The notes under the pieces are model-generated. The model was not told where the DNA came from. It worked only from the letters and a program-made list of their open reading frames with translations, and ran no database searches. The position numbers and the translations under genes are program-made. Below are positions 1-5,200 of a stretch of 5,980 nucleotides of DNA, piece by piece. The stretch is taken from contig CAYSYH010000041.1 of the NCBI GenBank assembly GCA_964435455.1, positions 1 to 5,980 of the forward strand, read 5' to 3'. This DNA is from CAYSYH01 sp964435455. Lineage in GTDB: Bacteria > Patescibacteriota > WWE3 > 2-01-FULL-39-13 > JAACPI01. The stretch's first letter is position 1. Every line of letters begins with the position of its first letter.

Positions 1-263
1 TGTTCACTATCGGTGTATTTGTGTATTTAGCCTTACCCGATGGTCCGGGCAGATTCCCACAGGATTCCACGTGTCCCGTGGTACTCAGGAACTAACCCAA
101 GCTTTTACTAACATTTCGCTTACGGGGCTTTCACCCTTTATAGCTGCCCTTTCCAGAAGCATTCAGCTATGCGTTCAAAGCTCTTATGGATTAGCCCTAC
201 TACCCCCCAGTAAACTGGGGTTTGGGCTGTTTCCCTTTCGCTCACCACTACTAAGGAAATACT

Positions 264-278
264 CTCCGCTAAGCGGAG
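264..278 (-). other. Expansion hairpin inside the 23S 5' domain
   Basis: A perfect 6-bp inverted repeat, CTCCGC / GCGGAG with a 3-nt loop, sits between the conserved GAGGAAAAGAAA block and the GTGGTGAGCGAA block. The corresponding E. coli stretch is shorter, so this looks like a small lineage-specific extension of an rRNA helix. Confidence 0.5.
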
Positions 279-330
279 CTTGTTTTCTTTTCCTCTAGGT
301 ACTAAGATGTTTCAGTTCCCTAGGTTCCCA

Positions 331-377
331 CCTTACACCTAATACATCCAATAAAATTGGATGACTTCAGTGTAAGG
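331..377 (-). other. Extended helix inside the 23S 5' domain
   Basis: Outer arms 331-338 (CCTTACAC) and 370-377 (GTGTAAGG) pair perfectly. Inner arms 345-352 (CATCCAAT) and 356-363 (ATTGGATG) form an 8-bp apical hairpin. In E. coli the same place (about nt 150-175) has a shorter stem-loop, so the apex here appears lengthened by roughly 18 nt. It is a structural part of the rRNA, not a separate element. Confidence 0.5.
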
Positions 378-593
378 CACTAACATATAGTTAGTAGGTT
401 CCCCCATTCGGAAATCCCTGGCTAATAACGCTTCGTGACAGCTCACCAAGGCTTATCGCAGTCTTGCACGTCCTTCATCGGCACAAATACCCAAGGCATC
501 CACCATATGCCTTACGTTCTCTAATAAGTATTCTAACGCTTAATATTTCGGTTTTTCTATCCAGTTTTAAAAGTGCTATCATCTTTATTATTC

Positions 594-655
594 TAGTTAC
601 AGTATAAAAACAATGAACAAACTAATTGTTCTTTATTAATTTCATACTGTAACTA
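594..655 (-). other. Long stem-loop in the tRNA-Ala / 23S spacer
   Basis: Positions 594-605 and 644-655 are a perfect 12-bp inverted repeat (TAGTTACAGTAT / ATACTGTAACTA). A second 6-bp hairpin is nested inside (615-620 GAACAA with 626-631 TTGTTC, 5-nt loop). In the minus-strand transcript it lies about 65 nt upstream of the 23S 5' end. A double-stranded processing site for an RNase III-type enzyme in the pre-rRNA leader is the likeliest role, which is an inference. A recombination or regulatory site is possible but less likely. Confidence 0.55.
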
Positions 656-680
656 AAACAGAACCTAATTTTAGGTTCTG
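653..680 (-). terminator. Hairpin plus short T-run just after tRNA-Ala
   Basis: On the minus strand, 680-659 is a perfect 10-bp inverted repeat (CAGAACCTAA, 2 nt, TTAGGTTCTG), followed directly by TTTTAG. The first two bases of the stem are the last two of the encoded tRNA CCA end. The shape is that of a weak intrinsic terminator, but the T-run is only four long. It could instead be a processing hairpin that separates tRNA from 23S. If it terminates efficiently, 23S needs its own promoter in 527-650, where I see no convincing one. Confidence 0.4.
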
Positions 681-755
681 GTGGACCGAAGGGGAGTCGA
701 ACCCCTGACCTCTGCAGTGCAAATGCAGTGCTCTAGCCAGCTGAGCTATCGGCCC
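679..755 (-). tRNA. tRNA-Ala (anticodon UGC)
   Basis: The minus strand folds as a standard 77-nt cloverleaf. The 7-bp acceptor stem is GGGCCGA / TCGGTCC with one G-U pair. The D arm is GCTC...GAGC. The anticodon stem is CTGCA/TGCAG around the loop TTTGCAC, giving anticodon TGC (Ala). The T arm is AGGGG/CCCCT with loop TTCGACT, the discriminator base is A, and CCA is encoded. tRNA-Ala(UGC) is the classic 16S-23S spacer tRNA of bacteria. Here it keeps its place just upstream of 23S, but the gene on its other side is 5S, not 16S. Confidence 0.97.
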
Positions 756-768
756 TAAGCATAAACTT

Positions 769-940
769 ATTAAGGTACAAAGTAATTATCCTAAAGTTGG
801 CGGCGACCTATTTTTGCACTCCGTTGCCAGAGCACTATCTTCGGCGCTGAAGGGCTTAACTTCTGAATTCGGAATGGGATCAGGTGTACCCCCTTCGCCA
901 TAGCCACCAACTTTAGAACAATTACTTTAAAATACCTAAT
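769..940 (-). other. Long flanking stem enclosing the 5S rRNA
   Basis: Sequences either side of the 5S are complementary well past its mature ends. 791-800 (CTAAAGTTGG) pairs with 907-916 (CCAACTTTAG), then comes a 3x3 internal loop, then 779-787 (AAAGTAATT) pairs with 920-928 (AATTACTTT). After unpaired bases, 773-777 (AGGTA) pairs with 933-937 (TACCT), and the pairing continues weakly outward. The precursor would hold the 5S in a helix more than 20 bp long. This suggests release by a double-strand-specific nuclease (RNase III or M5-like), which is inferred. Confidence 0.7.
797..911 (-). rRNA. rrf: 5S rRNA
   Basis: The minus strand reads as a full-length 5S rRNA of about 113-115 nt. The 5' and 3' ends pair (GTTGGTGGC with GCCGCCAAC). 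The internal blocks GATCCCATTCCGAATTCAGA and GAAGTTAAGCCCTTCAGCGC, containing the hallmark CCGAA and AAGTTAAG, are typical of 5S. The exact mature ends are uncertain because the terminal stem continues without a break into flanking DNA (see the stem at 769-940). It precedes tRNA-Ala and 23S in the direction of transcription, the reverse of the usual 16S-23S-5S order. Confidence 0.96.
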
Positions 941-951
941 ATGTTAATGTG

Positions 952-986
952 CTTAGATATTATAAAATCAAACACTTAAAATTCAA
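952..986 (-). promoter_or_regulatory. Proximal promoter of the 5S-tRNA-23S locus
   Basis: On the minus strand a -35-like TTGAAT (986-981) is followed by a 16-bp spacer and a perfect -10 TATAAT (964-959). The predicted transcription start near 952 lies about 40 nt before the 5S and just outside the flanking stem. This makes the 5S the first gene of its transcript. Confidence 0.65.
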
Positions 987-1041
987 GTTTTAATTCTAAA
1001 AAAGGTGATTTGCGAAGAGGTTTAAACGTAACGTTCGCTAC

Positions 1042-1076
1042 AAGATGTATTTTAGCAAAAAAATATTTAAATACAA
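1042..1076 (-). promoter_or_regulatory. Candidate distal promoter of the rRNA locus
   Basis: On the minus strand TTGTAT (1076-1071), a 16-bp spacer and TAAAAT (1054-1049) form a second sigma70-like promoter about 90 bp upstream of the proximal one. Tandem promoters are common at bacterial rRNA operons. In DNA this A+T-rich, chance matches of this quality are not rare, so it is weaker than the proximal one. Confidence 0.4.
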
Positions 1077-1117
1077 GAGTTTATATTTTGTAAAATATTA
1101 AATTATTTAATAGACTA

Positions 1118-2788
1118 CTAGTAAACTAGTGTATCCGGATAAAAAGCAACCCATGCAAACCAAAAAATCCTTAAAGTCTTTAAAACAGAATTATTCTTAG
1201 AGTTTATAAAACTTATAGTACCATCATTATTATAAATGGCTTTAATAGCAACACCCTCAAACAAATCGGTAATAACTCCTTTATTTTTAATAATTTCTTC
1301 TTTATAGGCTTTATGCCTACCATTTATTTGCAATCCATATACAACTGTTTTAGGTGGATACAAATTATTTGTATTAGAAACACCAAATAAAATTTCATCA
1401 TCCTTTTCATAAGTACTATAAGGATAAATATTGTAATTCCTATTAAAACCAGTATTTATAGACAATACTTTAATATTGTTTTTTAATTCGTTATTTTTAA
1501 TAAAAGATTCCCAAGTAACAACTTTTAATAAAACAGGTTTTAATTTAAGATTTTTTTCTGCTGCGGGGCCTACAATAGCTTCCCCACTTATTTGTTGCCA
1601 TAAGTTACCTTGATATCTATCGTACATAACTAAATCACTATTACGCAAATATCCCGAAACACCAAATTGAGTTACTACTGAGCCAACTTTACGTTCAAAA
1701 GCTATAGCAGATCCGCATAAAGGACAAAAAGTTATAATCACAGGGGTGCTATCTACGGTATCATTTACAATTTCATGCCAATTTAATATTTTTTGGGGGT
1801 AAACTTTAACAACGTTATTTAAATCTAAAACAAATACTTTATCCTTATTATTTAACCAACTTTTTGCAGAACTTAAAGTTTCAAATTTAGGATTATCTAT
1901 AGAAGCAATACAATCTTTACCGGCAAAACATCCTTGTATTAAACTTTCCTTTTTAATTTTAGATTTTGAAAAATCTGCGGCAAGTTTTACATTAGGGTTT
2001 ATAACTTCTTTTAAAGATGCGCCCGGTTTTTTATAAGATTTAGTATTTGTAATAATGTCTAAAACTGAAAATTTTGATTCAAACCTAGAAGGTAATTGAG
2101 TCCAAGCAGAGGGCAAATTAGATAAAGTCCAAGATTGTATCACCCTATCTAAATTAAAAAATATAAAAAAAGCAGTTAAAATAACAACAAGACCAAAAAT
2201 TTTTTTGGTTTTTGCTTGAGCTGTTTTGAAAAACTTAAATCTTGCTAAAATATAAGAGCTACCTTTAGACACAAGATATAAAGCAAGACCAATTCCCAAT
2301 GCATAAGATAAAGCAACAAGCAAAGAAAAGATGCTTAAACTATTTAAAGCTGCTAATGTGGCTACCGTTGCAAGTATAGGACCTACACAAGGAACCCAAA
2401 CAAAACCTAAGCTAATACCTATTAAAAAACTGCCAAAAAGAGAATCTTTATTTTTTAATTTTAAGGGCTTAAAGAACCATCCTTTCTCTAAAAAATTTTG
2501 CAAATAAGATTCTATAGGAGGCATTAAAAATAATAATCCTATAATAACTAGTAAAAAAACTGCTACATTTCTTAACAAAGCAGCGGGTACCCCTAAAAAT
2601 TGTACAATAAGGGATAAAGACAAAGAAGATGCTATAAAACTTAACACAATACCAAATATTAAAAAAGTTGTTTTTTTTCTATTTTTCTCTAAACCATTAG
2701 CCAAAATTATAGGTAATATAGGTAAAACACAAGGAGATAAAACAGTTAAAAAACCAGAAAAAAGAGCTATTAGGGCAATAAATAACAT
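1118..2788 (-). CDS. CcdA-like thiol-disulfide membrane protein fused to a DUF3179 domain
   Basis: This is a 556-residue two-part protein. Residues 1-215 form about six membrane segments (roughly 3-30, 41-64, 70-90, 117-146, 151-175, 196-212). They carry the CcdA/DsbD redox motifs SPCVLP (Cys20) and VPCVGP (Cys134), the Cys pair that passes electrons across the membrane. After a linker, residues ~285-556 match DUF3179: IDNPKF (297-302), NWHEIVN (336-342), FCPLCGSAIAF (354-364, with a CxxC at 355/358), NSDLVMYDR (383-391), LWQQ, and the closing WFAWVAFYPDT. DUF3179 has no established function that I know of. An extra Cys pair, Cys287/Cys293, lies at the start of this domain. By CcdA topology the C-terminal half should be outside the cytoplasm (inference). 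The start lies 6 bp after the preceding thioredoxin-like gene, with no clear ribosome binding site. It is the last gene of the operon. Confidence 0.9.
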   Translation of the reverse strand: MLFIALIALFSGFLTVLSPCVLPILPIILANGLEKNRKKTTFLIFGIVLSFIASSLSLSLIVQFLGVPAALLRNVAVFLLVIIGLLFLMPPIESYLQNFLEKGWFFKPLKLKNKDSLFGSFLIGISLGFVWVPCVGPILATVATLAALNSLSIFSLLVALSYALGIGLALYLVSKGSSYILARFKFFKTAQAKTKKIFGLVVILTAFFIFFNLDRVIQSWTLSNLPSAWTQLPSRFESKFSVLDIITNTKSYKKPGASLKEVINPNVKLAADFSKSKIKKESLIQGCFAGKDCIASIDNPKFETLSSAKSWLNNKDKVFVLDLNNVVKVYPQKILNWHEIVNDTVDSTPVIITFCPLCGSAIAFERKVGSVVTQFGVSGYLRNSDLVMYDRYQGNLWQQISGEAIVGPAAEKNLKLKPVLLKVVTWESFIKNNELKNNIKVLSINTGFNRNYNIYPYSTYEKDDEILFGVSNTNNLYPPKTVVYGLQINGRHKAYKEEIIKNKGVITDLFEGVAIKAIYNNDGTISFINSKNNSVLKTLRIFWFAWVAFYPDTLVY

Positions 2789-2794
2789 AAATAA

Positions 2795-3313
2795 TTATTT
2801 TAAATATCTTTTAAAGGATGCAATTCCTGCTCCTCCGCTATTCCACATAATTATTTTATTGCCAGCAGAATCTAACTGGACAAAAGTATCTTGATAAGTT
2901 ACCCCATATTTTGTTTTTAAATCCTTTTCCTTATCATAGTCAACCTTTATTATAATTAAATCGCTTGGGAGTTGTGTTATATTTTGTCTAATATCCTTTT
3001 CCGCAATTTTACAACTAGGACACCAATTAGCGCTAAAAAACAAAACTACTCGGTTTTTATTATTACCTAAGTATTCAGATAAAATCTTAGGGCTATAATC
3101 AATTACCTTTGCTAAATCTGCCTTATTGTAGACTTTATTTACTGATGTAGAGTCTTTTTTTTGTACACCTTCAACCTTAACAATAGATTTGGAAGTATTG
3201 CTAATTTTTGTTGTAGGAGTGTTAACATTTTTGTTATTTTTAGCCAAAAAATAAGTTGTAAATAAAGATAAAAATAGGATAGTAATAAAGACATATATTA
3301 CGTTTGTATTCAT
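2795..3313 (-). CDS. Membrane-anchored thioredoxin-fold protein (TlpA/thioredoxin-like)
   Basis: A 172-residue protein with one hydrophobic N-terminal segment (about 5-24), which is an uncleaved anchor or signal; there is no lipobox Cys. A Ser/Thr/Lys-rich linker follows to about residue 65, then a thioredoxin fold. The active site is W97-C98-P99-S100-C101 in FFSANWCPSC. The following KVDYDKEKDLKTKYGV matches the thioredoxin beta3-alpha3 region. The usual cis-Pro before the Thr of the next strand is absent: the sequence is YQDTFVQLD, with Asp142 in its place. The start codon overlaps the stop of the upstream regulator gene (ATGA), which supports this start and translational coupling. As the partner of the adjacent CcdA-like protein it probably receives electrons outside the membrane and reduces, or isomerises, protein disulfides. 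The substrate is unknown. Confidence 0.88.
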   Translation of the reverse strand: MNTNVIYVFITILFLSLFTTYFLAKNNKNVNTPTTKISNTSKSIVKVEGVQKKDSTSVNKVYNKADLAKVIDYSPKILSEYLGNNKNRVVLFFSANWCPSCKIAEKDIRQNITQLPSDLIIIKVDYDKEKDLKTKYGVTYQDTFVQLDSAGNKIIMWNSGGAGIASFKRYLK

Positions 3314-3708
3314 AATATTTTATTTAAAAATTTAATAATTTCCTTTCCTTTTTTATTTTTAGAGAGATAATAACAACGCTGTTTTCCGCATCTAGTAAAA
3401 TTTACTAAATTTAGCATTTTTAAATCAGATAATGCATGTGAAATAGCAGAAGGAGATAACTTTAAAATATCCGCAATATCTTTAACCGAAACCAATTTTT
3501 GCCTTTGCAGCAACAAAAGTATTTTAAACTTAGTTAAATCCGAAATAGATTTTAAAGTAAAAAGTATTTCTTTTTCTATAACAGATAGATCAACCAACTT
3601 AGATAATTTTACCTTCTTTTTTTTAGGAATGTAGGAATTTTTAGATAAATAATTGGTAACAGAACTTACTTTTTCACTATCTTTTAGTACGTATGAAAGT
3701 ATGTTCAT
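3310..3708 (-). CDS. ArsR-family winged-helix transcriptional regulator
   Basis: A 132-residue protein. Residues ~45-118 form an ArsR/SmtB-type winged helix: LKSISDLTKFKILLLL (52-67), the scaffold helix SVKDIADIL (74-82), the recognition helix LSPSAISHALSDLKMLNLV (84-102), and a wing with RCGKQRCYYL (106-115). The classic ArsR metal-binding ELCVCDL motif is missing; LVSVKDIA stands in its place. The only cysteines, Cys107 and Cys112, flank the wing and could form a redox-sensitive or metal-binding pair (inference). The first ~40 residues are basic and unlike the family core. This ATG fits well with the promoter immediately upstream, so the extension is probably real, although a start further in cannot be excluded. 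As first gene of the redox operon it probably autoregulates the operon. Confidence 0.87.
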   Translation of the reverse strand: MNILSYVLKDSEKVSSVTNYLSKNSYIPKKKKVKLSKLVDLSVIEKEILFTLKSISDLTKFKILLLLQRQKLVSVKDIADILKLSPSAISHALSDLKMLNLVNFTRCGKQRCYYLSKNKKGKEIIKFLNKIL

Positions 3709-3742
3709 ATTTAGATTTTAATATAACAAGAAGTATTGTCAA
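3709..3742 (-). promoter_or_regulatory. Promoter of the arsR-thioredoxin-ccdA operon, probably leaderless
   Basis: On the minus strand a consensus -35 TTGACA (3742-3737), a 16-bp spacer and -10 TAAAAT (3720-3715) precede the ATG at 3708 by only six bases. The expected transcription start therefore falls at or within a base or two of the start codon. No Shine-Dalgarno sequence is present, in agreement with a leaderless message. Confidence 0.6.
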
Positions 3743-3756
3743 ACAATCAAGTTGAT
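3735..3756. promoter_or_regulatory. Two adjacent small palindromes over the -35 box (candidate operator)
   Basis: 3735-3747 is ATTGT-CAA-ACAAT (5-bp arms, 3-bp centre). 3746-3756 is ATCAA-G-TTGAT (5-bp arms, 1-bp centre). They abut and cover the -35 element of the promoter for the ArsR-type gene, a position where a repressor would block RNA polymerase. ArsR proteins bind short A+T-rich inverted repeats near their own promoter, so these are plausible autoregulatory sites. The arms are short and chance is a real possibility. Confidence 0.35.
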
Positions 3757-3808
3757 ATAAATTAAAATACCCAGTATAGATTTAATAATATATAAAAAGA
3801 AACAAGTT

Positions 3809-5032
3809 TTAATGCATCCAAAGTTGAGTACCAGAAGAATTAAATAGTTTTACGATACCCCCTCCAAGTAAAAGTATGTTTTTATCTTTATCATTGTAAT
3901 AAGCTTGATTAAGTTTTAATAGTCTATCCCCTTTTTCTTTGGGTATTAAGGTTAACAATTTATTATTTAAACTATCTATAAGTTCAATCTTAAAAAAAGA
4001 ATATTTAGAGGGGTATTCATATACTAGTAAGTATCTATTAGCAGATAATATATAAAGCTTATGTGGTTTTAAGGAACCTAGTAATAATGAGTAAACTTCT
4101 TTATCGTATTTATTATATTTTACTAGATAGTAAGCATTTTTGTTACTGTCCACATTAGAAGTCCTTTTTAAAAAATATATCTCATTATTAAAAAAAGTAT
4201 ACATAGAAGTAGAGGAGTCTGAAATATTATATTTTTTTACATAACTCCCAGAATATGGGTCTAATACGTAAAAAGTATTTTTATATATAAAAGAAACATA
4301 TCCCTGAGCTGTTTTATGTATATTTTTTAATTCTCTATAGTCAGAAATATTTTTAAATAGAATTTTTTCTTTAGGAATATAATAATAAAGAGTATCTTGA
4401 TATTTTTTATACTCTTTTTTTAAAAGGTATTTCAATATTAAAGAACCATCCTTATTTATACCTAAATAAATTAAAAAAGGTTTGGGAGAATTATTTTTAA
4501 ATATAGGAACCTCATATTTTAAACTTTCTACCTCTTTATAAAAGGTTTTTTGTATAGGAAAATAATATCTAAAAGAAAAATCTGTATTTATTGAATCTAG
4601 CAAAATACCTCTAACTCCAAATTTATTTACCTGATTAAGAACAGAGGAATACACTAAATATTTACCATCAGAGTCTATTGAAGAAGATATATAATCTACA
4701 TTTTTAAAATCAGGAAGTTTTAATAAATCTCCCGGATCCTCAACGGGTGGCTTTTCTACAGTAGAAGGTTTTTGGGGAGAAACAAATAAATTTAAAATAT
4801 ATAATATAAACAAAATAGCCAATAATATCTTTATTAATGTACCTTGTTTTCCTCTATTAAATGAGCCAACAAAATCCTTACCTAAAGTAAAATAAGCGGA
4901 TTTAGTTTTCACAAAGCCTCTATTATGTGAGTTAATAGACCTTTTAAATTCTTTGCCAATAGTTACTTCTTTTTTTTTAAAGTCTCCCCAAATATATTTT
5001 GCGGGATTTTTTATAAAATCAAATACATTCAT
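3809..5032 (-). CDS. Single-pass membrane protein of unknown function with a large outer domain
   Basis: I do not recognise a family for this 407-residue protein. Residues 1-64 are strongly basic and should be cytoplasmic. They contain an 11-residue near-repeat, TIGKEFKRSIN (24-34) and TLGKDFVGSFN (49-59). A single membrane helix follows at about 65-84 (IKILLAILFILYILNLF), then a Pro-rich linker (SPQKPSTVEKPP). The remaining ~300 residues should lie outside the cell. They are rich in Tyr, Lys and Ser, contain no cysteine, and show repeated short strand-turn patterns such as SIDSDGKYLVY, GINKDGSLILKY, NTFYVLDPYSGSYV and KLFNSSGTQLW. These recall blades of a beta-propeller, but that is only an impression. 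The gene stands alone: it is divergent from the nucleotidyltransferase gene, and about 100 bp separate it from the redox operon downstream. No clear promoter was found. Confidence 0.8.
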   Translation of the reverse strand: MNVFDFIKNPAKYIWGDFKKKEVTIGKEFKRSINSHNRGFVKTKSAYFTLGKDFVGSFNRGKQGTLIKILLAILFILYILNLFVSPQKPSTVEKPPVEDPGDLLKLPDFKNVDYISSSIDSDGKYLVYSSVLNQVNKFGVRGILLDSINTDFSFRYYFPIQKTFYKEVESLKYEVPIFKNNSPKPFLIYLGINKDGSLILKYLLKKEYKKYQDTLYYYIPKEKILFKNISDYRELKNIHKTAQGYVSFIYKNTFYVLDPYSGSYVKKYNISDSSTSMYTFFNNEIYFLKRTSNVDSNKNAYYLVKYNKYDKEVYSLLLGSLKPHKLYILSANRYLLVYEYPSKYSFFKIELIDSLNNKLLTLIPKEKGDRLLKLNQAYYNDKDKNILLLGGGIVKLFNSSGTQLWMH

Positions 5033-5037
5033 AAAGT

Positions 5038-5060
5038 AAATAAGATTATTAATCTATTTA
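5038..5060. repeat. Palindrome just upstream of the 407-residue membrane protein gene
   Basis: 5043-5055 is a perfect palindrome, AGATTA-T-TAATCT. Pairing extends outward to roughly 10-bp arms (AAATA..GATTA / TAATC..TATTT) if one A is bulged. It lies within about 25 bp of the start codon at 5032, so it could be an operator or a leader hairpin. The A+T content makes chance palindromes common. Confidence 0.3.
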
Positions 5061-5162
5061 AAATTATCTATAAAAAAGAAGAAACAACAGGTTTTTGTCA
5101 TAAAAAATAAGAAGTTCCTAAGTAAAATTTTATCATAAATAAAGGGCAATAACAAAGTACTA

Positions 5163-5191
5163 TTGTATTTTATATCAATAAATGATAAAAT
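5163..5191 (+). promoter_or_regulatory. Promoter of the nucleotidyltransferase gene
   Basis: TTGTAT (5163-5168), a 17-bp spacer and TAAAAT (5186-5191) form a sigma70-like promoter. Only nine bases separate the -10 box from the ATG at 5201, so the transcript would have at most a leader of a few bases. No Shine-Dalgarno sequence is present. Confidence 0.5.
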
Positions 5192-5200
5192 CCAAAAATT

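Larger units (their letters stand above)
1..528 (-). rRNA. rrl: 23S rRNA, 5' part (runs off the left edge)
   Basis: Read on the minus strand, this matches the 5' domain of bacterial 23S rRNA. Recognisable conserved blocks are GGTGGATGCC (starting near 504), CGATGAAGGACGTG (480 downward), GATTTCCGAATGGGG, GGGAACTGAAACATCT, GAGGAAAAGAAA and, at the very edge, CCGATAGTGAAC. By alignment from memory with E. coli 23S, the window ends near E. coli position 455 and the mature 5' end falls at about 526-530; that end is approximate. Two local hairpins are longer than in E. coli (345-363 and 264-278). The gene lies downstream of tRNA-Ala and 5S rather than after a 16S. The rest of the molecule is outside the window. 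Confidence 0.96.

Noticed and set aside
71..298. A 75-codon plus-strand open frame
   Set aside because: It lies antisense within the conserved 23S 5' domain, so the open frame comes from rRNA sequence and is not a gene.
594..606. A TATACT -10-like box on the minus strand as a private promoter for 23S
   Set aside because: No -35-like hexamer lies at 15-19 bp, and the box is simply part of one arm of the 12-bp inverted repeat.
1012..1038. GCGAA/TTCGC inverted repeat between the ccdA-DUF3179 gene and the rRNA locus, as a terminator
   Set aside because: The stem is only 5 bp with a 17-base loop, and the T-run on the minus strand starts eight bases after it, so it does not fit an intrinsic terminator.
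1118..3708. An arsenic or heavy-metal resistance operon, suggested by the ArsR-type regulator
   Set aside because: No arsenate reductase, arsenite pump or metal ATPase is present, and the regulator lacks the usual metal-binding motif. The partner genes point to thiol redox.
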